A stretch of 64,000 bases of DNA from Acheta domesticus (lineage: Eukaryota; Arthropoda; Insecta; Orthoptera; Gryllidae), in contig JAHLJT010000631.1 of the NCBI GenBank assembly GCA_031308135.1, positions 34,023,522 through 34,087,521 of the forward strand, read 5' to 3'. Within the stretch, counting starts at the first letter, position 1. Every line of letters starts with the position of its first letter. Positions 12,291 to 23,799 of the stretch are shown here, one piece after another. Made by a program: the position numbers and the translations under genes. The notes below the pieces were generated by a model, which saw only the letters and a program-made list of their open reading frames with translations, did no database searches and was not told the DNA's origin.

Positions 12291-12302
12291 GGGTTGCGTC
12301 AG

Positions 12303-12304
12303 AG

Positions 12305-12369
<65 letters not shown>
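12303..12369. repeat. (AT)n microsatellite
   Basis: About 66 bp of alternating AT with one G interruption. Confidence 0.95.
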
Positions 12370-12370
<1 letters not shown>

Positions 12371-13089
12371 TTACTTCCTTCAACGCGCTGTGTAGGTAAA
12401 GTCCTGCCTGTCTGTCTGTATATGGCCAATGCTAGCGACGAAGCCATTCAGTCAATTTTCTCCAAATTTGATATTTTCAGATTAATTTGGCCGAATTGAA
12501 CGATCCACGAATTTTAAGCAAATATTTTGATCTTGAAGGTTACTTTATATGAAATTTGACATTTCTAATTTTTTTCGAAAATAGTTGCAGGTTTTTTTAT
12601 TAAACTTTTTCGTCTGATAGAGCAAAATACACTTGAAAATGTTATAGGTCTCATTTTCGGCAAATCCTCGGTATTTCTGAAATTTGGAAAAAATTAATAT
12701 TGCAAAACGAGAACATTAATAAGATGTAAATAAGGCTATGAGCATTTTTTTGATAAAGCGAGTGGATTTCGGGTAATTTTTGGTCTCGTTAAAGACAGTT
12801 GATTTTTTTTTAAAAGTGGTCCAAAACTTTTCTGTATTTTTTTCTCGGAAATAGCAAAGGATGCTCATCAAAAATGGTATTGGGGAACATCGTTAAAGCT
12901 CTCTCTTCTAAGCTCAAACGATGGAATCCATCTCGTAATGATTTAAAATGAACACCTTTGGAACTCACCGCTCTTAAGTTATCCCTAGCTTGTGGCCGAT
13001 GGAAACGCAAAAGCGAACTTCCTCATGAGAGAAATACATGTTTGTTCAACAACGCTTCAACAGGATTCAGTTGTGAACCTGAACGATCC

Positions 13090-13350
13090 TTCGTAAAAAG
13101 CGCGGAAGCCACAACGCGCGGGGAGCTTAGGCTGTGGATCGTGCCGTGCGCGCGGACCGCCTCTGGCGCGCTCTGGGCGCGGGAAATAGAGGCGGATGAA
13201 AGCCGGGATCCGAACTTTCGCGCGCGTGGGTCGCACGAGCCGGGGGAAGCGGCAGATGCCCGACTAGCCGGGATCTTCCCTAACTGGGGAATGAGGCCGT
13301 CACTGAAACAGTAGGCTTGTCGACAACAGTGCTTCCTTTCCCCTGGCGTT
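13090..13350. other. GC-rich island, function unknown
   Basis: A CpG-rich block in AT-rich intron, including several CGCGCG runs. The plus frame 12958-13314 is open, but the translation (Arg/Glu/Ala-rich) shows no domain. Confidence 0.3.
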
Positions 13351-14850
13351 ATTTAGTGGTGAGTCTCTAACAACAGCCTCGAATGCAAGAGACAAATGAA
13401 ATAATGTTGTGTTGGCTTAAAATACCTTTTTAATTGAAATATTAAAAATGAAATAAAAATTACTCAAAACTAATGTTAAACATTAGAAATCAAATACTGA
13501 ATGGAGATAATTTTCAAGATGTAATTACAAATTGAAACCGTGAGAAAATTTCCCACATTTTATACGCGTAAAAGAACACTGAAATATTGGAATTATTGAC
13601 CACAATTTTATTATAACTTACAGGGATTTTATAAGGAGGCGTCGCGTGTCCTAAGCTACGCGCATTTTAATTTCCATATTTCACCTTCCGGTGGGAGAGC
13701 CAATTTTACTCACAAAAACAGGCGCGTAGGAGCACTGTATGCTGCCTCGAGAAAACAGTCTTTTGCACCCTCAAAACTTCAATTATTTAACTGAAGAAGG
13801 AATAATAAATGCTCACAACTATTCATTACATTTTTAATGTAAATACATTTTATAAATCACAAAAACGTGAGTAGCTTTAGGTATAGAATAGTAAATAACA
13901 CATTGTATCAGAAACCTTTTAAAACAAAAAATATAGCAAAGAAAAATTAACTAGAAAATTATTATTAAATAGACAAATTCATTAAATGAAACAGTTACTG
14001 TCCTTAAATTTGAGAAAAGCATAAATTGATTTTCATAAAGCCGTTTGAAGGAACTCAAGAAGATGCCTGATTTCTCCGTCTGTTTCAGCCCTTCACCAAA
14101 CAAAAAGAAAAACAAAACTACAAGTAATAGGAAAAAATGAACCAAAAAAAACCCTTTCCAACATCTTTGATTTTGCTTACAGTGATCGAAAATATATACA
14201 GCCTGAATAAGTAAAACGTTCGTTTGGAATACTAAAAATGCCTACACAAGCGCTGCACGCGGCAGAGCACGGAGTGCTGCAGTCAGCCTTTTTTTATTTT
14301 CCAATCTTCTTTACCACTGAAAGGGAGAAGGCAACGGAACGGAGATTTTCGCGATTCGTTCAGAATGTTGCGAAATGAGAATACTGAAGCCCTCTGGCAT
14401 GTCAAATACCCGTACTCCATTTTAGAAGAATGAATGCGCAAACGCAGTGCGGAGAGCTGCCGCGCGGACGCCGGAAGGTTAATTTACTATTTACGCGTGA
14501 CGTCTTTAACGTCCTTTCAGTTAAAAACCTGCATGCGCCGTAAAATATATTTTAACAACTCATTTTTTTCTTAAACGTCCAGTAAGGGATCTCTTCTTTA
14601 GAAAGTAAACATGAAAATTACTTAATTTTTCACTGAAAAATATTTCACTATAAAAATACACAGCTGTCTTTATATTCAATTGTGGCTTGCTAATCTTTTC
14701 TAGTTACATCAACCGATATTGATGCAAATAATTTTCTTCGAAAAGGACTGTTGTATGAGTACTTCGTGTTTCCGAACACTACTTTCGTGGTTACTCCTAT
14801 GAGAGTAGAATATGTTAAAGCCAACAAACCCCCTTTTAGACCGTGAACTT
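13350..14850. other. Intron, nothing recognised
   Basis: Mostly AT-rich unique-looking DNA; I see no repeat family match or convincing exon. Confidence 0.5.
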
Positions 14851-16260
14851 GGATGCTCCTCCGAGCTTCCTCTTCAGTTATCTCACATGAGGGTATCGCC
14901 CCAGCCGAGACCAGCACCCGCGTGGTCTCCCGACGTGTGAGTTAGTGTATTGCATGTGTGTTGGTGTATTGCATGTGTGTTGGTGTATTGCATGTGTGTT
15001 AGTGTATTGCATGTGTGTTGGTGTATTGCATGTGTGTTGGTGTATTGCATGTGTGTTGGTGTATTGCATGTGTGTTGGTGTATTGCATGTGTGTTGGTGT
15101 ATTGCATGTGTGTCGGTGTATTGCATGTGTGTCGGTGTATTGCATGTGTGTCGGTGTATTGCATGTGTGTCGGTGTATTGCATGTGTGTCGGTGTATTGC
15201 ATGTGTGTCGGTGTATTGCATGTGTGTCGGTGTATTGCATGTGTGTCGGTGTATTGCATGTGTGTCGGTGTATTGCATGTGTGTCGGTGTATTGCATGTG
15301 TGTCGGTGTATTGCATGTGTGTCGGTGTATTGCATGTGTGTCGGTGTATTGCATGTGTGTCGGTGTATTGCATGTGTGTCGGTGTATTGCATGTGTGTTG
15401 GTGTATTGCATGTGTGTTGGTGTATTGCACGTGTGTTGGTGTATTGCACGTGTGTTGGTGTATTGCACGTGTGTTGGTGTATTGCACGTGTGTTGGTGTA
15501 TTGCACGTGTGTTGGTGTATTGCACGTGTGTTGGTGTATTGCACGTGTGTTGGTGTATTGCACGTGTGTTGGTGTATTGCACGTGTGTTGGTGTATTGCA
15601 CGTGTGTTGGTGTATTGCACGTGTGTTGGTGTATTGCACGTGTGTTGGTGTATTGCACGTGTGTTGGTGTATTGCACGTGTGTTGGTGTATTGCACGTGT
15701 GTTGGTGTATTGCACGTGTGTTGGTGTATTGCACGTGTGTTGGTGTATTGCACGTGTGTTGGTGTATTGCACGTGTGTTGGTGTATTGCACGTGTGTTGG
15801 TGTATTGCACGTGTGTTGGTGTATTGCACGTGTGTTGGTGTATTGCACGTGTGTTGGTGTATTGCACGTGTGTTGGTGTATTGCACGTGTGTTGGTGTAT
15901 TGCACGTGTGTTGGTGTATTGCACGTGTGTTGGTGTATTGCACGTGTGTTGGTGTATTGCACGTGTGTTGGTGTATTGCACGTGTGTTGGTGTATTGCAC
16001 GTGTGTTGGTGTATTGCACGTGTGTTGGTGTATTGCACGTGTGTTGGTGTATTGCACGTGTGTTGGTGTATTGCACGTGTGTTGGTGTATTGCACGTGTG
16101 TTAGTGTATTGCATGTGTGTGTGTGTGTGTGAGGGGAGAAGCGAGGACAAAGATGAAGAAGGAGAGATCGCGCGCGGTTCTTGATACGTTTGTAAGAGAA
16201 CTGTTGCGGCATTCTCCTGGTTCTGATCGGGAGAAGTGGATAAGGACAGCAGTTTATGTT
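14850..16260 (-). mobile_element. SINE family A copy expanded by an internal minisatellite
   Basis: The flanks of the minisatellite match SINE-A. On the left is a block with GCCCCAGCCGAGACCAGC, comparable to 27680-27700. On the right is GAAGGAGAGATCGCGCGCGG, comparable to 6774-6795. The 62-unit tandem array sits where other copies have a short (GT)n or GTGAGTGTGGTATGCATG sequence, so the array appears to have grown from the element's own sequence. Confidence 0.65.
14945..16122. repeat. 19-bp minisatellite, 62 units in variant blocks
   Basis: The unit is GTGTATTGCAYGTGTGTYG. Reading left to right there are 8 units with CATG...TTG, 15 with CATG...TCG, 2 with CATG...TTG, 36 with CACG...TTG and a final terminal unit: exactly 62 x 19 bp. 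All six frames are nearly stop-free because 19 is not a multiple of three and the unit lacks stops, which explains the 380-460-codon frames on both strands; they are not genes. Confidence 0.97.
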
Positions 16261-16274
16261 GCTGCAGTGCATCT

Positions 16275-16660
16275 GATCGGGAGGTTTTATGTTCGAGTCC
16301 CGACTATGGCAGGATTTTCGACAGTAGCTAGGTGGAATTCAGTCGCTGTCTGGGGATTTCTTGCGGCTGGTTGCCCTGATAGGTAGTTTTCCTTGTATTT
16401 TTTTTCGAACAATACCAAGCGCCTACAGTATCCCAACAAAAGTGCCCAGGGCCGCGCGCGATCTTTCCTTCTCCTATCTTGTTCTAACCTTACCCTTACA
16501 CTCACTTATATTTCGTACATACTCTACACTACCGATGACGAGAGACCGGTCGGGGATTAGATCTTGTCCCGGCTGATCTGGTACCCCGCTGGAAGGAGAT
16601 ATCAGGTTAGGGCAAACCCCGCTAGCCGACAAGTAGGTCGGAGTTCACCATTCAGCGGGG
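16275..16660 (+). mobile_element. SINE family A copy, opposite orientation
   Basis: A tRNA-like B box (GTTCGAGTCCCGA, 16291-16303) is followed by the SINE-A body, including TTTTCGACAGTAGCTAGG and CGCGCGCGATCTTTCCTT. It lies head-to-head with the preceding minus-strand copy, forming a natural inverted pair. Confidence 0.7.
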
Positions 16661-16689
16661 GAAGATCACCACCACTTTCCGAGGAAATC

Positions 16690-16760
16690 CGCTAATATTG
16701 GGATTCAAACCCTACAACCGCCAAGCCATAGCCGGTGCAAAGACTGCAGTAATGTACGCT
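16690..16760 (-). mobile_element. tRNA-like SINE head
   Basis: The minus strand reads GGCTATGGCTTGGCGG, then AGGGTTTGAATCCC, which fits A and B boxes of a tRNA-derived promoter. The downstream body is unidentified. Confidence 0.35.
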
Positions 16761-17356
16761 CTGAGATAACGCGGCTTGGGAGGTGGTATAATGTCTAATT
16801 GTACTTGTAGCATGATTCTGGCCCAAATAGGGTAACGCAGAGGCCCGATGTCGGCGCAGCCGAGTGCTCGCTCAGATAGGCACGTGTGGATATGCCAGGA
16901 GTTATAAAGGGCGTAGTATTGGTGTGGGCCGCCAGTCTCAAGTAGGTCCCAGTGCATGAAGCAGCTGTCAGCATCAAGCGCTACCCCACAGCACTGGGAG
17001 GTGTGGAGACCATCTACGCTTGCATCCGGCGTAGTCGGTTACGTTAATGATGGCTTGGGCAACGGAACAGCCAGTTGGAGACCGGAAGCAATCGGTCGTG
17101 AGTGACTACGCATATAAATTAATACTTGTTAGACGACTGCCGCTGTTTGGACTAGGAAACGCTATTTTGATAACTTGACTTTTCTCTGTTTGGAACTTCT
17201 AGACATCCTGGAGATCCGTCGCTTTCTTGGAAAAGATTAAGGAAGTTCATCGAACTAATTTTTTTATCAACTTGTTGGATGATAATAAATCTTGTTAAAA
17301 GAAATTAAAGGAACAAATGTTCGTGCCCCATACTCCCGCGTGGCACAACAGTGTAG

Positions 17357-17389
17357 TTGTGTGTGTGTGTGTGTGTATGTGTGTGTGTA
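17357..17389. repeat. (GT)n microsatellite
   Basis: GT repeated with one AT interruption. Confidence 0.9.
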
Positions 17390-17746
17390 GTGCGTGGTTG
17401 TGGTGAACAGAAAATAAATCCTTGTCAATGAACATATAGTGGGAAATTTCGAATACTGGAGTTACACATACGGTATATGTTCTCGATTCCCAGGCAACTC
17501 TTTAAGAACAAGTGTTCGCCCGGTCACGTTCTGACGCAGAGAAGGATATTTCATATACTCGCCCAACATCTGTGCTTATGGTTTTGTCCAACTTTCAGGG
17601 GGTTAAAAACTCATATGTAACTCTGTTTATAAGAAATTTCCTGCAACATATTCTTTGGCAAAAAGCGATAAATCACAACACTTCCTCGTGCATTCTACAC
17701 TGTGGGATGAAGTGGTCGCAATGCGGATCGTGGGTAGGGTTAGAGG

Positions 17747-17875
17747 TCGTTAGGTCTAAAGATACTAGGTCTAATGACAGAAGGTCTAATTTTTTAAATC
17801 TAATGTCAGTAGGTCTACGAAAACACATCTAATGAAAATTTGGTCTAATTGTTAAAGAAGTCTAATAATATTTGC
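17747..17875. repeat. Degenerate AGGTCTAA repeat
   Basis: The words AGGTCTAA, AAGGTCTAAT, TTGGTCTAAT and AAGTCTAATA recur with spacers related to TGACA/TGTCA. It lies about 75 bp past the exon 4 donor. Confidence 0.6.
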
Positions 17876-17949
17876 TGTAATTTTCAAAAATGTGTAATAA
17901 ACTTTTACTAGACCTCCTAGCGACCTGAAACCGTGGTAGTGGTACTCAC

Positions 17950-18106
17950 TCGAGGTGCACGCGGTGCACGGCGGCGGGCGGCGGCGCGGAGGCGTCGCGC
18001 GGGGGCTTCGGCGACCACGTGACGTGCAGCTCTCCGCCCGGGAGCCGCTCCAGGCGCAGGTCCAGCTCCGGCGGCGGCGCGCGGCAGCGGCACATGTCCA
18101 CGCACT
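17950..18106 (-). CDS. Exon 4 of the FN3 receptor-like gene (Cys-rich joint and start of second FN3 domain)
   Basis: The 157-nt exon has acceptor GGCTGTCGCAG (18107-18117) and donor CGA|GTGAGT (17949). It enters in phase 1, with the split codon A|AG giving Lys, and exits in phase 2. The peptide begins CVDMCRCRAPPPELDLRLER and continues LPGGELHVTWSPKP, where the Trp of strand B marks a second FN3 domain. The closely spaced cysteines suggest a disulphide-bonded interdomain joint. A 1.2-kb TIR element begins 29 bp upstream of the exon, so part of the acceptor region borders transposon sequence. Confidence 0.8.
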
Positions 18107-18594
18107 CTGCGACAGCCAGCGCACACTCGCTCACGGCCCCTTCACACGGGGCCTCTCGGAGGCCTTTCATACCCAGCTAGAGTCCCTACATATAGAGAGT
18201 AGCGCATTCCGTTGTTCCACCGATCCGCCATTTTATGTCCAGTGGTCAGAAAAATTAAAAACTGTGTAGTCTGTATGTTGAGAACCATGAATCCACCCCA
18301 AATCAATATTAATATTCTTGAAAATCATCATAATGTCGTCAATTATTTTAATTTCCCTTCAGTTACTGTTTGGTGCCTGACGGGGTTGTCGGGTGAGTGG
18401 CTATTAAATGGCAGCGGTTGTGCTTCTCTCTGCATCTAATACACAGCCACTGCCCAGCGCCACTGGGCGTGGGAAAGAAAGGATTTGTGAGGGCATCTTC
18501 ACACGGCCCCACCGAGCAGTGCGTCTGTTTGCAAAGTATTGCTTTAATTGGACGTATTCACATGAGCGGTGCATACACGCTGCTACGGTGCTTA

Positions 18595-18692
18595 GTACGT
18601 CTGCGCTGCTGGAAGCGGCGCACTGCATGAAGCTGGAAGCGGCGCACTTCATGAAGCTGGAGGCGGCGCCGCTTCCAGCAGCGCAGACGTAC
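18595..18692. repeat. Perfect 27-bp-arm palindrome
   Basis: The arms 18595-18621 and 18666-18692 are exact reverse complements (starting GTACGTCTGCGCTGCTGG). The 44-base spacer repeats the arm's GCATGAAGCTGGAAGCGGCG-like word. Confidence 0.9.
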
Positions 18693-19024
18693 GATCACGC
18701 CACAGTCAGCAGAGCACACTAGGGCACTCGGATGCGTCACTAAACGAATCTATGTATGCGTGCCTTGAAGCTGCCGGTGCCGAAAGCGGTGTGTTTCACA
18801 AGTCATTCCTTGCTCAAGCCAAGTGGCGCTCGGCGGTGACAGTGCATAAAGGGGCTCGGCGCTTATCAGTGGCGCCACCGAGTGGCTCCATGTGAGGACG
18901 ACCTTTAAGTCACAAGCTGTACGTGCCGGCTGCCCCGAGTCAACTCGCTCAGTGGCGCGTTCGAGTGGGCTAGTGTGAAGGCGTTCGAGTGGGCTAGTGT
19001 TCATGTCGTTTAAAACATTAAGTA

Positions 19025-19152
19025 CGTTGACACTTGGTCAGCCGTGACGCTGTCATCCAATCGGGAGCTTGAATATCACCGAAGTGACGTCACTAAAGTG
19101 ACGTTCAAGCTCCCGAATGAATGACAGCTACACAGCGGATAAAGTGTCAACG
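19025..19152. mobile_element. Small MITE-like inverted repeat
   Basis: The ends read CGTTGACACTT and AAGTGTCAACG. Inside, CGGGAGCTTGAA pairs with TTCAAGCTCCCG around TGACGTCAC, so nearly all of the 128 bp can fold. It is nested in the 18135-19335 element. Confidence 0.6.
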
Positions 19153-19335
19153 GACTTCATGTTTCAATCGAAGTATAGAAGTGTGTTCTGCTGGCGGAGG
19201 CGCAGACGAGCTTCTGTGCTGCTGGTGGCGGGAGTTCGCCACTAACCGCCATAGCAGCGCCACTGCGCCTAGCGGGTGAACACCTCCATTTGCCAGCAGA
19301 CGCGTCACTCGGAAGTGCTTCTGAGTGAAGGGGCC

Positions 19336-20270
19336 ATTACTAGCCGTCTATGTCATGTTAAAAATTTATATTTATGCTGTGCAAATCCATAATACAAATG
19401 ATATTTAAAGATATACCGTTGCCTGGCTCATATATTCTCGAACATTAAAAGTTACTTGAAATAAATATCTATAGAAATTCTTTTGTTTATGTCTCACTGT
19501 AAAATTACGTTTAAATATCGCACGTTTGATGAATCAAGTCGTAACGATGACATGTGCATGCAGTTGGACGCGGAAAGGGAGTTTATAATTCACAGCATTT
19601 CACTACTCTGTTACCTTATAAGAGCACTTTTTGTTCTAGAATAATCTTCAAGGAACCCACAAAAAATGTGCCTTCTGTATGTCCCTTCAAATTCCCCACA
19701 ATGCTTTTTAATTTCTTCTGTCCCCAAGACATGTTTTTTTGAGAATTCTGTTTCGTTCTGGAAATGTCTAGAAAGTAGGTTCCCCTCCTTTGGCCTGAAT
19801 GGTGGCCCGGAAGAAATATAACGAAGTAACACGGGTTTCCCGATGACTATAAATCTTTATTGCGACCCTCAGTTCTCAAGTCTTTTGAGACCTAACCTGA
19901 TATGGATTTGATGGATACGTTTAGGGTGATGACATGATTTGAATGATGATGAAGCAATGATATGAGAAGCGGGGGGATCCCCAGAAAACCTGCTATGAAC
20001 TAGCTTTATTCATCATAACTTCTATTCAGATCGACTGGGATTTGAACATTGGTACCAAGAGGTGGAAAATAAACGATCAGAACACTATACATGTCGCCTC
20101 ACCTTCAATTATTAGGAGCGCTGTGGACAGAAATTGTAGTGAATTTTGTGAGGCCAGCGTCGGACTTCGAGCGAGTATCATCTCTAAGGTATGGTCCTTT
20201 TAGGCCTGTAGACGATTTTTAGCAGGTTCTAAAACAGTTGAGCATCACCGAAGACAGCATCGTTCTGCGA
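19336..20270. other. Intron, possible tRNA-like SINE near 20045
   Basis: The minus strand near 20030-20060 reads TACCAATGTTCAAATCCCAG, a B-box-like word. Otherwise nothing recognised. Confidence 0.3.
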
Positions 20271-20272
20271 TA

Positions 20273-20277
<5 letters not shown>

Positions 20278-20329
<52 letters not shown>
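20278..20329. repeat. (TA)n microsatellite
   Basis: About 50 bp of pure TA. Confidence 0.95.
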
Positions 20330-20331
<2 letters not shown>

Positions 20332-22420
20332 GCTGGTGCGCCAACTGAATATAATTCCTCCAAATGAATATTAAGTGCATGTTGTTGAAAGTGTGTGATA
20401 ATTTTCATGGATGAGTCACATTGTTCGTAAATCAATAAAAATAAAATTAATTGTAAGAATAGATACAAATCTTATCAAAAAGCAGATGAGAATATATATG
20501 CATGTGAATGAAGTCATCAAATGAATGTAAACGGACAGGATTTCAAAGAGCCCGTGTGGTTTACTTGAGCCATGCTTTTAATTAAATTTAAGTAGACTAA
20601 ATTTTAAACACGAAGTTTTAAAATGTACTTTTCTTTCATTATAGCTACATAAATATTTTGATTTCATGCAAATATTCCCCAGTTGGTGCGATGAAAAAAA
20701 TAAGAGAGTACCACAACCCTAGCCCACGTTAGCCAACGTTTGTGTAATGAATGCGAAATATTTACGTGTTTAATCACCGACCACGCCTGCAGTGTGGTCT
20801 GGCATCAAAGAGTGTCATTAAACCGCTCACATTACTGAACAGGCAATATGGAGGCCAAAGCAAAGCGTGCCCTTGACTTTGCAAATCATGGCGGTGGCTT
20901 TGCAAATCATTAGGAGAAAATGAGCCTGGCTCGGTGCAAGTGATTATGGTTTGCGGGCAAACGGGCCTGTGCATTGGCCACGGCAAAGGTGCCTCCTTGA
21001 GACGTCGACAGTGCCATCATAATAGCTGCCTGTCACGCTAATGAACTAACTATTTATGTCTACGGCGTTTCCTCTAATAGGGAAACATTCTTTGAATATT
21101 TCTCAGTGGGCTTTCTGTAATAGCTGATTGCAATTCCGAGCGATATATTCCGAGAGTTTAGAATAGTGAAGTGTTAATTCGAAGTACGAAGATGTTTGGA
21201 AACAAGTCGCTATCTTTGAAATGACAAAGTCGTTTGTCTGATCACATATTTGTTACCGTTTACCATCACGTTTGGGCCATATATACAGACGTTTGGTCAG
21301 ATACTGTTAAGAACTCATTTACTTGGACAATGTTGATTGTTCGAAATTCAAACTGTACTTCTTTCAAAACTTATTTTTCCACATTTTCAAGATGTGTTTT
21401 TTCAATTCCCTCTTTGTCAAGGAGTTTCACAGAAAAATCATTATTTAAATTTTGCTTGAAGCAGGATGTGCATATGTGATCTTGTTAAGTGTCTTTTATT
21501 TGGGATAAAGTAAGTGCCGTCGACAAAAAGGAACTGGCGACATTCTCGGGGACTCGACGAGACAATTAATTAAACTACCGAATGTACTAGGGAGCGAAAA
21601 AGATCAGAAGTCAAGCCCCTTTACTCTTCCCAATATCTCCTTGGACTATTGCGGAAAGAAGAGTAACATTAAAGCAGATCACTCCACTTCGTATGATGCT
21701 GCTGTATGTTGTTGGACGGAAAAATCTCCATTAGTGTTTTTGTCAGTTGAAGTTCTAAAATTCGAAATACTGCTTATAGCAGCGGGTAACTTGCGTCCCA
21801 CCGTCCGTTAAATCGTCCGTCATGCTTTCGGTCCACCAATCGGAAGAAATGAAGTGTCGTTCTACTCGTCTAGGTCTCGTTGTGGGGAACGGACCACTTT
21901 TTTCGGATCAATCCAAAAGATTCTAAGAGATTTGTAAAAAAAATGTTGCGGGGGGAGGGAGGTTAAGCTACTGAAACGCGTTTTGGGGGACTAAAACACC
22001 TTTAGAGGTGATCAGTGGCATATTCCATTCCTCTCGACAAGAGAATCAAATTTTATTTTTATCCAAATCCCTGCAGAATATTCTGGAAGAATTTATTTAT
22101 TTAACGTCAAAGGGAGTTAAAACAGTATATGATTTAGTAGACGTGTATACTGTGCACATTTTCTTAAATTCTGCAATCTCAATCTTACCCTATATATAAA
22201 ATGAATTATGAAAAAAGGTAGAAATGAGCGTTTTTGGCAAGAATCGATAAGAAAATATTGACACCCGTGTAATAAAAAGTATTTTATCAGCTACAGATTG
22301 TGGATATTATCCCTCATCGTTCCCTTCGTGAAATAATCAACTTATCGCCGCGAGAACATGGAGAACGTTAATTTGGATAACTACATTCCCTACTAAACTC
22401 TAGAAAATGTGAACAGATAT
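20330..22420. other. Intron, no gene recognised
   Basis: AT-rich except for a mixed-composition segment at about 20770-21010 that carries CTTTGCAAATCAT twice. Short open frames have no domains. Confidence 0.45.
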
Positions 22421-22862
22421 TGAAGTTACATTTATGTCCAGAAGCAAAACGAGGAACCCATATAAGCATTCGCAATTTAGAATTCTACACAATCGTTTTT
22501 GATGGCTTCGAATTCGTGAATTGCTGTGAATTTCTGTACTGTCTTTTTGGAATAAATGAACCGTCACTACTTGATTCCTCAGATTGACGATAATAGAAAA
22601 TAATTTTGTAATGATACAAAAAATGCACCCATTTTACTTTCTATGCACTAATAGAGACTATAAGTGCATTGTGTTTAAACATTTTTCTTATTAACTTGAA
22701 TGGAACAAATACACAATTTTTAACGTGAAAATTTCTGCCGGTGCGTCACGCCAAGTTTAAGTATTACGGTGGAGGGTTTTATCTTTCTGTCACAAATCGA
22801 AACCTGCAAACGCACTGGGCGCGCTCCTCGAGGATTTGTGAATCAACAACACAGAAGACTTT

Positions 22863-23625
22863 GGGCCGGTTGCATAAACGTTCGATATGGAATCCATAAG
22901 CTTCTTGATTCTATAAAATAGTCTACAGCGGCAAAACGAGTTTCTGAAACGACCAATACGACTTATGGAACCTACAAAATGTTCTATATCTTATAGGTCC
23001 TGAGACATGTCTACAAGTGCTTATAGAATCTACAAATAAGCAACATGACGACACTGCGAACTGCTGCAAGCATCTGTTTACTAGTGTTTGAGGTTATTGG
23101 TGGTTTGTGGCGTCCGTGTTGTGATATAATATTTTGTTAAGAGTTTTATTTGGTGTGTAGGGTGCGTTTTTGGTGTATTTTTGAGTGTTGAATTTTAGTG
23201 AATATTATTCATACAGACATTATTTTAATGTTTATTTAATTCTTATTTAAGTACAGTTTATTATTTAATAAACTGTACTTAAATAAGGATTAAATAAAAA
23301 GTAAACTAATATATGTATGAATGAATATAATGCAATAATACAAAATTGCTACTGAGAACGTATAGAGACAAACCAACACTCCGCCAAAACCACCTCAACA
23401 GAGCTCAGCACACACTAAGAACGTGCAAAACTAAATACAGAATACGCACTATTCAAATATCGACTGTGTCGCTATCTAGTGGTGGCATTTTGATGTACTT
23501 ATAGGACCTATAGTTATAGATTCCATACATTTGCTTTATGCAACGGTGAACGGCCTGTGGAGCCTATACATTTTGTAGAACCCATTGCTATGGAACCCGT
23601 ATGGAAAGCTTTATGCAACCGGCCC
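22863..23625. mobile_element. Harbinger-like MITE with 16-bp TIRs
   Basis: The left end GGGCCGGTTGCATAAA (22863) is matched by inverted TTTATGCAACCGGCCC (ending 23625). Flanking TTT on each side (22860-22862, 23626-23628) is consistent with a 3-bp duplication as made by PIF/Harbinger elements. Subterminal words such as ATGGAATCCATA and CCTATAAG also recur inverted. No transposase. It ends 22 bp from exon 3. Confidence 0.7.
23231..23298. repeat. AT-rich palindrome inside the MITE
   Basis: Arms of about 33 bp centred near 23265 (TTAAGTACAGTTTATTA / TAATAAACTGTACTTAA) are nearly perfect complements. Confidence 0.9.
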
Positions 23626-23646
23626 TTTGTCTAGAGACAGACTCAC

Positions 23647-23785
23647 TGGGCACGAGGTACTCCTTGTGCGGCACGGGGCCCCCCAGGTAGGGTTCGCTCT
23701 CGACGGTGACGTTGTAGGCGCAGCCCGGCCGCACCCGCAGCGACCTGGACGTCAGCTCGTCGGGCACCAGCACCGTCCGGTTCTC
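23647..23785 (-). CDS. Exon 3 of the FN3 receptor-like gene (end of first FN3 domain)
   Basis: The 139-nt exon has acceptor TGTGTCGCAG just above 23785 and a strong donor, CCCA|GTGAGT, at 23646. It starts in phase 0, matching exon 2, and ends in phase 1. The peptide ENRTVLVPDELTSRSLRVRP followed by GCAYNVTVES contains the Leu-x-Pro and Tyr pattern typical of FN3 strands E and F, and two sequons (NRT, NVT). A Harbinger-like MITE ends 22 bp past the exon, inside the intron. Confidence 0.82.
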
Positions 23786-23799
23786 CTGCGACACAGCAC

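Larger units (their letters stand above)
18135..19335. mobile_element. TIR element of 1.2 kb
   Basis: GGCCCCTTCAC at 18135-18145 is matched by its exact complement GTGAAGGGGCC at 19325-19335. I see no target-site duplication. The interior is GC-rich, with hairpins and a nested MITE (19025-19152) but no transposase. The left end is 29 bp from exon 4. Superfamily uncertain (Harbinger- or hAT-like). Confidence 0.55.

Noticed and set aside
14878..16272. Several 380-460-codon open frames on both strands
   Set aside because: They are translations of the stop-free 19-bp minisatellite; every frame is open because the unit length is not a multiple of three.
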